DNA of 64,000 nt from Mariprofundaceae bacterium. Lineage in GTDB: Bacteria > Pseudomonadota > Zetaproteobacteria > Mariprofundales > Mariprofundaceae. Shown in pieces: positions 1-10,917 of the stretch. Under the pieces are notes generated by a model that had not been told where the DNA came from, did not search any database, and saw only the letters and a program-made list of their open reading frames with translations. Every line of letters begins with the position of its first letter. Within the stretch, counting starts at the first letter, position 1. The DNA lies in contig JAUZQO010000009.1 in the NCBI GenBank assembly GCA_030950925.1, positions 1-64,000 of the forward strand, written 5' to 3'. The translations under genes were made by a program, and so were the position numbers.

Positions 1-92
1 CCTGCTATATCAGCTGGTGATTGACCCAGTTCCAAACTCACTTGTATCAAACTTCGCTCTTCAATCGTTAAGTGTGTATAGTATTTTCCCAT
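1..92 (-). CDS. IS30-family transposase, N-terminal fragment (runs off window)
   Basis: Read from 92 leftwards the protein begins MGKYYTHLTIEERSLIQ and continues with a helix-turn-helix stretch (LELGQSPADIA). This is the typical beginning of IS30-family transposases, whose N-terminal HTH binds the terminal repeats and whose C-terminal DDE domain performs strand transfer. Only about 30 residues are inside the window, so intactness cannot be judged. The start is the first ATG next to the putative IS end. The family call rests on the YTHLT.EER pattern. Confidence 0.7.
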   Translation of the reverse strand, partial: MGKYYTHLTIEERSLIQVSLELGQSPADIA

Positions 93-142
93 GCCAGCAA
101 TTTAACCTCAATCGCTGTTGCACTTATACTTTGAGTCCGCCA
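1..142 (-). mobile_element. Left-edge end of an IS30-family insertion sequence
   Basis: The first 142 bases read as the 5' end of an IS30-type element that continues beyond the left edge of the window. A transposase start lies at 92-90 on the minus strand. The stretch at about 115-142 (beginning CTGTTGCACTTATACT) resembles IS30-family terminal sequence, so the element probably ends here. The other terminus lies outside the window, so the inverted repeat could not be compared, and the exact boundary is inferred. Confidence 0.6.
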
Positions 143-207
143 TTATTTAAAGTTTGTAGTATAGGTCTTTAAACTAAAAAGCAAGGGAAATCTTTACATA
201 TCAATCT

Positions 208-248
208 AAAGAGCCAGTATAGACCCTTATGGGCTGTACTGGCTCTTT
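208..248 (-). terminator. Stem-loop downstream of tRNA-Leu
   Basis: A perfect 12-base inverted repeat, AAAGAGCCAGTA at 208-219 and TACTGGCTCTTT at 237-248, encloses a 17-base loop just downstream of tRNA-Leu on the minus strand. Only a short T run follows, so it is a plausible but not ideal intrinsic terminator or 3'-end processing hairpin. Confidence 0.55.
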
Positions 249-256
249 ATGGTTGA

Positions 257-340
257 TGCCGAAGACTGGAGTCGAACCAGCACATCCAAAAGGACACTGG
301 CATCTGAAGCCAGCGCGTCTACCAATTCCGCCATCTCGGC
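257..340 (-). tRNA. tRNA-Leu (anticodon CAG)
   Basis: On the minus strand the sequence begins GCCGAGATGGCGGAATTGG and has the D-loop, an anticodon stem CTGGC/GCCAG around a loop TTCAGAT (anticodon CAG), a long variable arm typical of class II tRNAs, and a T-loop TTCGACT. The discriminator base is A, as in leucine tRNAs. CCA is not encoded. The gene is divergent from rnr and is followed by a hairpin. Confidence 0.95.
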
Positions 341-407
341 AAAAGCTTATCAAAACTAAAAGCAAGCCTGATAAATAGGGCAGTGCATCATAAAACGGAG
401 TACAAGA

Positions 408-2549
408 GTGTCAAGAAACAAACAAGGTCAGTCACCTTTTAAAAAGACTCAGAAATCAGGCGATTCATCTCGCCACCAAAATCATGATAAGGCTGAAAGT
501 CCTTGGGATAAAGCCACAAAACGAAAAACAAGTAATAATCATGCTTCCAAGAGTAAAGCAGGGCGGCGCAAGGTCTATGCTCGAGATGAAGATTCTTCAA
601 AGCGTCAGTACAGTGGCAATACATCACAAAAACACGATCTTCGCCGCCCCATGCACGCTGTCGAACAAGTGGTGGGTGTGCTTTCAGCGCATCCAGATGG
701 ATTTGGTTTTGTGGATGTTGTGGGACGTGAAAAAGGTGTCTTCTTACCGCATGAAGAAATGCGACATTTGATGCATAGTGATGAAGTGGAAGTGCGTGTT
801 GTGTTTAAGCGCGGGCGCGAATCAGGTGAATATATTCGTACAGTTAAAGAAGCAGCCAGTGTGTTGGTGGGTCAATTCAGCCTGCAAGATGATTTGGGTC
901 TGGTAAAACCGCGCTCACGTAAAATGCCTCAAGCGATTTTGATTAAACGGGGGCAATCAGCCGATGCCCAGCATGGTGATTGGGTGCGCATTGAAATTAA
1001 ACGTCATTCCCAACCATTGGAAGCCAAAGTTTTGGAAGTCTTGGGAAGTGATTTAACACCGCGCCGTTTGATTGACTTGGTGATTGCCGAACAAAGCTTA
1101 TGTGAATCATTTCCAGCCAATGTTTTACAAGAAGCGGAATGCATTGTGGATGAAGTTCAAGAAAAAGACTGTCAAGGACGCATGGATTTAACGCACTTAC
1201 CTTTTGTTACCATTGATGGTGAAGATGCACGTGATTTTGATGATGCGATTTGCGTATTACCGCGTGGCGATGGTTTTGAGGCTTGGATTGCCATTGCTGA
1301 TGTTGCGCATTATGTCCAAGCTTCATCAGCCTTGGATACAGAGGCGCAAGAGCGAGGTAATTCGTTTTATTTTCCTGATCGTGTGATTCCTATGCTGCCA
1401 GAGAAATTATCCAATGGTTTGTGTTCCTTAAACCCTCGTCTGAAACGCTTGGCAATGGTGGCAAGAATTCGTTTTGATGCCAATGGTAAGCGCCGCTCTT
1501 CTCGCATGTATGAAGCGGTTATTTATTCCCATGCACGACTTACGTATACAGACGTTGCCCAGTGGTTAGAGGAAGGAAACAAAAAAGCTGTACCAGGGAT
1601 TAAAATTCGCCCCATGCTCGAAGATGCGGCACGTTTATTTTGTGTATTGGAACGATGCCGTGAAATGCGTGGTGCTTTGGACTTGGATTTACCTGAAACT
1701 CGTGCTGTACTTGAAAATAATCAGGTGACCGATATGGCTTCAAGCCCCCGTAATGTGGCGCATAAATTGATTGAAGAATTGATGTTAGCTGCCAACACTG
1801 CGGTGGCAGAATATATGGAAAGCAAGGAGTGTTCACTACTTTATCGGGTACACCCAGCCCCAGAACGTGATGCCATTGAAACACTGAATACTTTTCTTGC
1901 CCCCAAAGGTTTGCATATCAAGCAACATAAAAAATATGATGTACGACCTGCGGATGTCCAACAGGTGTTAGAAAAATCCGAAGGAAAGCCTTATTCCCAT
2001 GTATTACACCGCTTGATATTACGCTCCATGCAACAAGCCAAATATACCACGGATAATCAAGGTCATTTTGGTTTGGCATATAAGTGTTATGGTCATTTTA
2101 CCAGTCCGATTCGCCGTTATGCTGATTTGACGGTGCATCGCCGTCTGAAAGCTTTGTTGCGTGGTGAAAATCCAGACAAAACACAAGCAGGGAAAGGCTT
2201 GGAAAGTATTGGTTTGCATGTATCAGCACAAGAACGCATACAGCAACGTGGTGAATGGGATACGCAAGCAATGTTGGCAGCTTTATATCATGCCAAAGAT
2301 GTGGGTAAAACCATGCAAGCAACCATTTCAGGCTTAAGTAAACGCCGTATTTTCTTTGAATTGGAACATTCGTTGGCTGAAGCTTCGATGTCTGTTGATG
2401 ATTTGGGGAGTGCTTATACCCATGATGATGTTCATCATCGTTTGGTATCAACCCATGGATCTCAAACTTTGAGTTTGGGTGATCAATTGGATGTGATGCT
2501 TGATACAACAGATCCTGTACGTGGCATGATTCAAGTTCACCTGCTATAA
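408..2549 (+). CDS. rnr: Ribonuclease R
   Basis: This is a 713-residue 3'-to-5' exoribonuclease of the RNase II/R family that degrades structured RNA in the cytoplasm. A basic, Lys/Ser-rich tail of about 75 residues comes first, then cold-shock-type OB domains, then the RNB catalytic domain. The metal-binding motif with clustered aspartates (DGEDARDFDDAI) lies at about residues 270-281. A C-terminal S1-like domain ends the protein. The start is GTG at 408, preceded by ACGGAG at a good distance, and no upstream ATG fits. The length is close to the usual for the family. It is divergent from tRNA-Leu and stands alone on the plus strand. Confidence 0.93.
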   Translation: MSRNKQGQSPFKKTQKSGDSSRHQNHDKAESPWDKATKRKTSNNHASKSKAGRRKVYARDEDSSKRQYSGNTSQKHDLRRPMHAVEQVVGVLSAHPDGFGFVDVVGREKGVFLPHEEMRHLMHSDEVEVRVVFKRGRESGEYIRTVKEAASVLVGQFSLQDDLGLVKPRSRKMPQAILIKRGQSADAQHGDWVRIEIKRHSQPLEAKVLEVLGSDLTPRRLIDLVIAEQSLCESFPANVLQEAECIVDEVQEKDCQGRMDLTHLPFVTIDGEDARDFDDAICVLPRGDGFEAWIAIADVAHYVQASSALDTEAQERGNSFYFPDRVIPMLPEKLSNGLCSLNPRLKRLAMVARIRFDANGKRRSSRMYEAVIYSHARLTYTDVAQWLEEGNKKAVPGIKIRPMLEDAARLFCVLERCREMRGALDLDLPETRAVLENNQVTDMASSPRNVAHKLIEELMLAANTAVAEYMESKECSLLYRVHPAPERDAIETLNTFLAPKGLHIKQHKKYDVRPADVQQVLEKSEGKPYSHVLHRLILRSMQQAKYTTDNQGHFGLAYKCYGHFTSPIRRYADLTVHRRLKALLRGENPDKTQAGKGLESIGLHVSAQERIQQRGEWDTQAMLAALYHAKDVGKTMQATISGLSKRRIFFELEHSLAEASMSVDDLGSAYTHDDVHHRLVSTHGSQTLSLGDQLDVMLDTTDPVRGMIQVHLL

Positions 2550-2583
2550 GTAACTGATGTTACGCGTTTGACTGAAATACATC

Positions 2584-2605
2584 GTCACCCCCGAAATACT
2601 TTATT
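2584..2605. repeat. Fragment of the dispersed repeat after rnr
   Basis: CGTCACCCCCGAAATACTTT follows the flank GTAACTGATGTTACGCG (2549-2566) seen beside other copies. Only the left arm remains, cut off before the IS110 relic, so the insertion may have interrupted a full copy. Confidence 0.55.
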
Positions 2606-2654
2606 CCACATCAAGCACTATTTTCGTTGGTTTTACAAAACAAAGCGGAATCAT

Positions 2655-2681
2655 ATGGCGTCTTATTTTTCAAGACGCCAT
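2655..2681. terminator. Hairpin between rnr and the IS110 relic
   Basis: ATGGCGTCTT at 2655-2664 and AAGACGCCAT at 2672-2681 form a perfect 10-base stem with a 7-base T-rich loop. It lies where transcription from rnr (plus) and from the minus-strand genes would converge, so a bidirectional terminator is likely. It could also be part of the old insertion-sequence end. Confidence 0.55.
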
Positions 2682-2686
2682 ACATG

Positions 2687-2884
2687 CTATGTAACCTCTT
2701 TCTCATCACTGATGATAACGCCTTGCATCGGTATTTTACCACACTGTTCCAAAGCTTTTTGAAAGTTTCGAACGTGCTTATCGTAAACAGATGCAGTCAG
2801 TTCTGGCATATACAATGCGTGTCGCAAATGAGCATTGCCTACTTGAATTTTAGAAGAGCTATTTATATCAACTTTCTTGTAATA
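2687..2884 (-). pseudogene. IS110-family transposase, C-terminal relic
   Basis: The minus strand between the holC stop and the stop at 2689-2687 reads as about 65 residues with no start codon of its own. It includes VGNAHLRHALYMPELTAS followed by FQKALEQCGK. This matches the conserved C-terminal segment of IS110-family (Transposase_20) proteins, GN..LR.ALYMPAL..., which lies after the serine region of the active site. The rest of the transposase is absent, so this is a dead fragment. It is in frame with holC and separated from it only by the stop codon at 2887-2885. Confidence 0.7.
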
Positions 2885-3331
2885 CTACCCGCTCAATGTG
2901 AGCAAATAGCTTGGTTCCAGCGATAATTGACGGTAAGTTTTAAAACGTTCGCGTGCTGCTTGCGTCAAGCGTTCATCCCAAGCATCAACAAAATCAACAA
3001 TATGGGCAAATGCCGACAGTTCAGGCGGCACTTCAAGTGTACCATTGATGAGAACCTTCGCGCCATTATCTTGGCAGATATGGGTTGCTAAAAGTATCGG
3101 CTGTTTGGTATTTTCATCCATATTCTCGCCTGCAATCCCATGCGCCAAAAAGGATGTATTTTGAATCGTCCAAAGGCGATCATTCAACTGCGCTGCAAAA
3201 CCATCATCGGGACATAAAACCAATACCGCAGGTGTTAAACGGTTGCGTCGTAACAACAAACGGGCAATACCTTCCACACGGTCAGACTGCTCCAAACATT
3301 CGAAATAAACCTGTGTATCATCCGTCATCAT
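2885..3331 (-). CDS. holC: DNA polymerase III chi subunit
   Basis: About 148 residues resembling the chi subunit, which with psi links the clamp loader to single-strand DNA-binding protein at the fork. The family pattern is visible: an early CLEQSDR helix, the SFLAHGI region, KQPILLAT, an INGT strand, and a C-terminal DAW..RLTQAARERFKTYR helix. The first in-frame codon (3340) is GTG, and ATG at 3331 or 3328 is likelier. The gene overlaps the end of the PAP2 gene by 14 bases. An IS110 relic begins directly after the stop, so the last few residues may have been altered by an insertion. Confidence 0.8.
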   Translation of the reverse strand: MMTDDTQVYFECLEQSDRVEGIARLLLRRNRLTPAVLVLCPDDGFAAQLNDRLWTIQNTSFLAHGIAGENMDENTKQPILLATHICQDNGAKVLINGTLEVPPELSAFAHIVDFVDAWDERLTQAARERFKTYRQLSLEPSYLLTLSG

Positions 3332-4025
3332 GCACCACACGTTGCCAAAATTTGGTCACCAACACCAATGCCAATATAGGAAAAGCAAGACTTAATATTT
3401 GTGCTGTTATGGGTTGCATACGATAACCCAAACCCAACACTGCGGCTTCAATCACCACAATCATCCCCACAATCCGCCACCACCAAGCGGATTTCTGCCA
3501 AGTATCCACATGCCATGACCTTGACCAACGCTCACATAAGTACATCGTCAACATACCCATCATCAACCCCACCAACACATCCACAGGAAAATGTACGCCG
3601 CCATAAATACGCCCCGATGCAGCCAGTAAAAACAACGATGCCATAAGGTATGCTCGCCAATCACGATATGTCCAAATCAAAAATGCCAATAAAAGCATCA
3701 CCCCATCCGATGTCGCATGTCCTGAAGGAAACGAGTGCGAGTGCAAGGCTGCCCCCAATACATGCACTTGCTCCAATACCGCAGGTGGACGTGGCATATC
3801 CCATGTCCGTTTGATGAGCTGTGCGACGATACCTGAAACAATAAAGGCAACCGTTGCTGCCACACCCAAACGCAAACGGTACATACACAATATCGCACAA
3901 CATAAGGCAACAATCAGCCCATCACCCAAACCCGACACAACACCCATGATGGCATCAATCACAGGTGTATGTGCTCCATTGATGATTTGAAATAGTGCAA
4001 TATTCCAGTCTATTAATTCAAGCAT
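3318..4025 (-). CDS. PAP2-family membrane phosphatase
   Basis: An integral membrane protein of 235 residues with about six hydrophobic segments and the three phosphatase motifs of the PAP2 superfamily: KRTWDMPRP, the central SFPSGHA with its acid-base His, and GRIYGGVHFPVDV with the nucleophile His. Such enzymes remove phosphate from phosphatidylglycerol phosphate, undecaprenyl pyrophosphate or phosphatidic acid; the substrate cannot be told here. The ATG at 4025 is chosen over the upstream TTG at 4031 because TGAGGA precedes it at good spacing. It overlaps the HAD phosphatase gene by 13 bases and holC by 14, so the three are probably coupled. Confidence 0.85.
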   Translation of the reverse strand: MLELIDWNIALFQIINGAHTPVIDAIMGVVSGLGDGLIVALCCAILCMYRLRLGVAATVAFIVSGIVAQLIKRTWDMPRPPAVLEQVHVLGAALHSHSFPSGHATSDGVMLLLAFLIWTYRDWRAYLMASLFLLAASGRIYGGVHFPVDVLVGLMMGMLTMYLCERWSRSWHVDTWQKSAWWWRIVGMIVVIEAAVLGLGYRMQPITAQILSLAFPILALVLVTKFWQRVVHDDG

Positions 4026-4633
4026 ACACAATCCTCAAAATATGGTATCTGCTTATCCCACCGCTGATTTTTTTCAGCCGATGAAACCCAGCATGTTTTT
4101 GCACCAAGCTGTTCTGCTACGGTCAAATTATCTTCCATATCATCCACCACCCATGCTTGTTCAGGTCGCACGCCTTCTTTCTCAAATAGCATTTTTAGTG
4201 TTTTTAAACATGGTTTAGGTAAATAATCATGAAATCGAATATCATAAATGGCAGAAAAATGATGACGAATACCCAAAGCACACAAAATAGATTCTGCATG
4301 TTCGTCAATACCATTGGTATGAATCACTTTACGCATGGGTAATTGTGATAAAACCTCATTCAAGCGTACATTCTTTTGCAGTATTTCATGGGCTTGAATA
4401 TGATGCACATCGTGTAAAAAACCTTCAGGCTCAACATTATGGTGCAACATTAACCCACGCAATGTACTGCCATACTGTCGCCAATATTTTATACGCAATG
4501 TATTCGCTTCATCTTTACTCACCTTTAATATATCTGCAATAAAGGCAGTCATGCGCTGATCCATACGCGCAAACACGCCATTATCGGCTGCATATAACGT
4601 ATTATCCAAATCAATCACAGCCAGTTTAATCAT
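4013..4633 (-). CDS. HAD-family phosphatase (pyrimidine 5'-nucleotidase type)
   Basis: This 206-residue HAD hydrolase has the nucleophile motif DLDNTLY at residues 8-14, the threonine motif in HTNGIDEHAE, a lysine in LPKPC and the metal motif VVDDMEDN. The DLDNTLY form and helical cap match the SDT1/pyrimidine 5'-nucleotidase branch, which dephosphorylates UMP/CMP-like nucleotides, though substrates of such enzymes vary. It starts at ATG 4633, with AAGG upstream. The AT-rich restriction-modification gene ends three bases before this start, which suggests that gene was inserted just upstream of an existing operon. Confidence 0.8.
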   Translation of the reverse strand: MIKLAVIDLDNTLYAADNGVFARMDQRMTAFIADILKVSKDEANTLRIKYWRQYGSTLRGLMLHHNVEPEGFLHDVHHIQAHEILQKNVRLNEVLSQLPMRKVIHTNGIDEHAESILCALGIRHHFSAIYDIRFHDYLPKPCLKTLKMLFEKEGVRPEQAWVVDDMEDNLTVAEQLGAKTCWVSSAEKNQRWDKQIPYFEDCVCLN

Positions 4634-4635
4634 GT

Positions 4636-6600
4636 TTAAAACCTTAACTGCATATTGAGTTTGAAATAAACTTTTCCATTATTTTCTAAAATAAGATGAC
4701 CATATCTATGTCTCGTTGTTGAAGGCGTGTCAAATTTAATGTTTTCAAACAAATAATTCTCAAGTGAACTTTTATCTGTCATATGAAATCCTACTTGCTC
4801 TCCTGTTTCTTTTACAACGATAATGCCATTGGATACATCCTTACCATCCCATTTTTTACCTGCAAAAAAACCTAATAATATCGACATTAAGAACCGCTTT
4901 ACTTTAACTTGTAGCGATATGAGGTCTGTATCAAATGTATGACCTTGCTTAAAGATATTTTCTAAATTAGTACTTATCGCACTGCTTCTGTTGAAGTAAA
5001 ACTCCTGCAACATGGATGATACTATGTTTGGCATTAAACTATCGACCATTGAAAGATTGTATGCCATTGATTCAGTTTCAATCTTACTAAATTTAAAGAT
5101 TCCGCCTAGAGCATGGATTTTCTCAATTCTATCTTTTAATTTTGTTCTCGTGTTGATGGAATTAACCTTATCAATATGCCTTTCATGAAGGTTTAAAATT
5201 TCAAAAATAAAATTCGTATTTCCAGACGCATTAAGCAAAGTAGGCTTGCTTCCTAGATAGGATTTAATCCCAAATCCTTCATCTTTTTTTGATATTTGAT
5301 GATTATTTATATCTAAAACAATATCTGATTTTTGCTGGCTATTGCCGCCTTTCACCATCGAAATGCCTAATTTATCTTGTATCATATCAAATTCAGGAAT
5401 GGTGAAAGTTCTACTTCCAGAACGAATTGAGTGAGCTAAATCGCTTAACACCGTGCTATTTAAAAAATCAGATACTCGGATTTTTTCCTCAATATCAGTG
5501 CGGTCATTTTTAACCAGAACCCAATCATTTTCTAACAAATAATAGGACGCTTCACTATTTAATGTTGTTACTTTTGTCACATTAAAATGATTCGCATCAT
5601 TGATAATATTTAAATTTTTATCGGCAAGCTTTAATTCTCTGTCATTTAAAATTTTTAAGAATGAGTATAATTCTGTCCACTCACCCTTATTCTTTGTTTT
5701 CACCCTATTGCCTCCTGTGCTTGGTAATGATTTTAAATGTTCAATCATCACCTTGCCACATGCCTTAATCGCATCAATAGCAACACTGTTACCCAACTGC
5801 TTCATGGCTTGTGTTTTGGCAACTGGAAATTCAAAACTATCTGGAAAACCTTGCATTTTTTTTGCTTGTTCAGGCATGATTTTTTTTATCTGACCATCAA
5901 CAAGATATGAATCCCAGTTTCTTCTATCCTTGATGTTTGAGCCACGCCCACCAACCCTCAAAGTAAACCCGATTTCCCTAGAACACTGACCATTCCAAAC
6001 ATCAGACATGTTAAATTTTAGAGGTGTTTTGGGAGGAAATGAGAAGCTCGACAATACCCCTTCATTTTTAAATCCAATCATAAATGTTCGGGGCCTTAAT
6101 TGTGGTAAACCATAATCCGATGCTTTGACGACTTGATGATGAAAGCTATACCCCAGTTCATTTTCAATCATATCCCTGATGATTTTGAAAGTATTACCAT
6201 GATCATGATTGATAATACCTCGCACATTTTCTAAAAAAAATGCCTGTGGCTTTTTTGCTTCTAATATTTCAACAATATTAAAAAATAAATTACCCCGCTC
6301 TGATTGATGCGTATCATTAAACCCTCTTTTATGACCTGCTTGACTAAAAGGCTGGCATGGAAAACCCGCACATAAAACATCAAAATCGGGTAAATCTATG
6401 GGATTTATTTTTCTTATATCATCATTAAATATACCACTATGAAACAAATTAGGGTTGCTTTTCTTGAAATGATGTTCATAGGTTTTTCTAGCAAAAGGAT
6501 CTATTTCGGAAGCAAATACACACGTTCCACCGAGTGATTCCATGGCAATATGAAAACCGCCAATGCCAGCAAATAAGTCTATAAATTTAAAGTCACTCAT
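4636..6600 (-). CDS. Fused C5-cytosine DNA methyltransferase and HpaII-type restriction endonuclease
   Basis: One 654-residue reading frame carries both activities. Residues 1-295 form a C5 cytosine methyltransferase: AdoMet motif DLFAGIGG (8-15), catalytic PCQ with Cys82, ENV (124-126), QLRPR (167-171), a short target-recognition region around FTLRVGGRGS (212-221), and GNSV (270-273). Residues 300-654 match HpaII endonuclease features: GEWTELY (306-312), a PD-(D/E)xK-like core with Asp426 and GIK ending at Lys446, and TPSTTRH near 625. HpaII cuts CCGG, so methylation and cleavage at CCGG is the best guess. R.HpaII and M.HpaII are normally separate proteins. The gene is clearly more AT-rich than its neighbours and lies between a HAD phosphatase and ligA, so recent transfer is likely. 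No vsr, controller or second specificity gene accompanies it. Confidence 0.85.
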   Translation of the reverse strand: MSDFKFIDLFAGIGGFHIAMESLGGTCVFASEIDPFARKTYEHHFKKSNPNLFHSGIFNDDIRKINPIDLPDFDVLCAGFPCQPFSQAGHKRGFNDTHQSERGNLFFNIVEILEAKKPQAFFLENVRGIINHDHGNTFKIIRDMIENELGYSFHHQVVKASDYGLPQLRPRTFMIGFKNEGVLSSFSFPPKTPLKFNMSDVWNGQCSREIGFTLRVGGRGSNIKDRRNWDSYLVDGQIKKIMPEQAKKMQGFPDSFEFPVAKTQAMKQLGNSVAIDAIKACGKVMIEHLKSLPSTGGNRVKTKNKGEWTELYSFLKILNDRELKLADKNLNIINDANHFNVTKVTTLNSEASYYLLENDWVLVKNDRTDIEEKIRVSDFLNSTVLSDLAHSIRSGSRTFTIPEFDMIQDKLGISMVKGGNSQQKSDIVLDINNHQISKKDEGFGIKSYLGSKPTLLNASGNTNFIFEILNLHERHIDKVNSINTRTKLKDRIEKIHALGGIFKFSKIETESMAYNLSMVDSLMPNIVSSMLQEFYFNRSSAISTNLENIFKQGHTFDTDLISLQVKVKRFLMSILLGFFAGKKWDGKDVSNGIIVVKETGEQVGFHMTDKSSLENYLFENIKFDTPSTTRHRYGHLILENNGKVYFKLNMQLRF

Positions 6601-6616
6601 TCTTTTTATCGCTACC

Positions 6617-9167
<2,551 letters not shown>

Positions 9168-9174
<7 letters not shown>

Positions 9175-9416
9175 GCTACCTCCAATAATGCTTCCAAATC
9201 ACCATGTGTAATACGGTGCATCAAACGCACTTCATCATCCTTCAATACAACAGGTACATCCATGCCAAAACGCGCCGCTAAAGCAGGATCTTGATCCACA
9301 TCCACCACATCCAATATACAACACCCCTGCGCTACAAAATCAGCAATGACAACTTCTGCATCTTCACACAAGCAACAGCCTTGGCGACTCATCAATTGTA
9401 ACACAGGGGATGTCAT
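9168..9416 (-). CDS. Glutaredoxin-like protein (DUF836 family)
   Basis: About 82 residues with the pattern SRQGCCLCEDA at the N-terminus, a redox-like CxxC (Cys-Leu-Cys-Glu context), then a D..D.DP..A.RFGMDVPVVL segment containing a cis-proline. These are features of the small DUF836/glutaredoxin-2-like family, believed to be thiol-disulfide proteins. ATG at 9416 is preferred over GTG at 9419 because it forms a TGATG junction with the protease stop. Its specific partner is unknown. Position between a periplasmic thioredoxin and a periplasmic protease suggests a link to envelope thiol chemistry. Confidence 0.75.
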
Positions 9417-10801
9417 CACTTACCTTCTTTTTTTGGCAAACGAATCACCGTAAAGGCTTGATTACCATGACGATCCATCATCACACGCAATGCACCACCT
9501 GCATCCATCTTGTTCACAATACGCGACAGATCCGAAATTTTACGAATGGGTTGACCATTGACCTTATACAACACATCACCCCGTTGAATACCTGCACGCA
9601 TCGCAGGAGAACCACGTCGAACAGCTTTTACCAGCAACCCATAATCCACCCGTGTTTCCAATTTTTGACGCGTTTCCTTATCCAAAAGGGACAGTGCCAA
9701 GCCTAAACGCATGGCTTGTTTTTGTTGCCCTGTATGCGGGTTTCCTTCAGCTATCATTTTTTCAACAATCACAGGGATATGTAAGGTATGACCATCACGT
9801 ATGATATGCACCATCACTTTATCACCAGGGTGGTGGCGGGCGATACGAATGGGCAAATCATGCGCATTTTTAATCACATCTTTGTCGATACCCACAATCA
9901 CATCCCCTGCCTGAATACCCGCTTTTTCAGCAGCAGAACCTGATTGAACTTGTGGCACCAAAGCACCGTGTTTGCTCTTCAAACCCAAGGCTTGCATGGT
10001 TTCTTCATCAACATCACGAATCATCACACCCAAACGCGCCCGTTGCACATGCCCTGTTTTACGAAGTTCTTCAAAAACTGAATGTGCTAAATTGATCGGG
10101 ATGGCAAAACCAATGCCATTGCTACCACCACTTTTGGTGTAAATCGCAGCATTGATACCCACCACTTCACCTTTTGTATTGAACAAGGGACCACCTGAGT
10201 TGCCAGGATTTATTGCGGCATCCGTTTGAATATAATCATCATAAGGACCCGAACCAATCACACGACCACGCGCCGATACAATCCCTGCTGTCACCGTTTG
10301 TTCTAAACCAAAGGGATTGCCAATAGCAATCACCCAGTCTCCCACACGTAATTTCTTAGAATCCCCCAACTTTGCTGCATGTAAATGTTTGGCTTTAATT
10401 TTAAGCAATGCCACGTCCAATTTGGCATCTGCCCCCATCACAGTCGCTTTGTATTCCTTACCATTGCTGGTTTTCACTACAATCTCATCGGCGCCTTCAA
10501 TCACATGGTTGTTGGTCACAATATAACCCTTACTCGATACAATAAATCCAGTACCTAAGGCATGCTTTTCTTGTTCAGGCATTTGTCCAAAAAAATCTTT
10601 AAAAAATTGATCAAAAGGTGAGTGTTGACCACCTTGCGGCATCATACGCGGCTGCATATGTACCTTCTGTGTGGTACTGATATTCACCACCGTATCTTTT
10701 TGTGCTGCCACCAAGTCTGCAAAACTATTGGGCATCGCCTGAGCATTACCCCAAGAGAAGAGTAATATGAGTAATATCCCCACGTTTTTTTGAATCATCA
10801 T
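9416..10801 (-). CDS. Do-type periplasmic serine protease (DegP/DegQ family)
   Basis: A 461-residue trypsin-like protease with an N-terminal signal peptide (ILLILLFSWGNAQA). The catalytic triad is visible: His in NNHVIEGAD, Asp in DAKLDVALL and Ser in GNSGGPL. Two PDZ domains follow, the first around GVMIRDVDEE...GIQAGDVI and the second around GLLVKAVRRGSPAMRAGI. DegP/DegQ proteins degrade or refold misfolded envelope proteins. The long LA-loop Cys residues of E. coli DegP are absent, as in many DegQ/MucD proteins. GGAG precedes the ATG. It may head the short operon with the redox genes and ligA. Confidence 0.93.
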   Translation of the reverse strand: MMIQKNVGILLILLFSWGNAQAMPNSFADLVAAQKDTVVNISTTQKVHMQPRMMPQGGQHSPFDQFFKDFFGQMPEQEKHALGTGFIVSSKGYIVTNNHVIEGADEIVVKTSNGKEYKATVMGADAKLDVALLKIKAKHLHAAKLGDSKKLRVGDWVIAIGNPFGLEQTVTAGIVSARGRVIGSGPYDDYIQTDAAINPGNSGGPLFNTKGEVVGINAAIYTKSGGSNGIGFAIPINLAHSVFEELRKTGHVQRARLGVMIRDVDEETMQALGLKSKHGALVPQVQSGSAAEKAGIQAGDVIVGIDKDVIKNAHDLPIRIARHHPGDKVMVHIIRDGHTLHIPVIVEKMIAEGNPHTGQQKQAMRLGLALSLLDKETRQKLETRVDYGLLVKAVRRGSPAMRAGIQRGDVLYKVNGQPIRKISDLSRIVNKMDAGGALRVMMDRHGNQAFTVIRLPKKEGK

Positions 10802-10917
10802 GAATCTAGCTCCTTTTTGAACACACCACTGACTTGATTAAAACTTTGCGTATTTTGAAAGTCACTCCATGAAAAAAATATGAATCCAACATCCATAAGC
10901 GCCTCAAATGGTATCAA

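Noticed and set aside
2568-2926. Two plus-strand frames behind rnr
   Set aside because: They lie opposite the IS110 relic and holC, have no ribosome sites and show no family resemblance.
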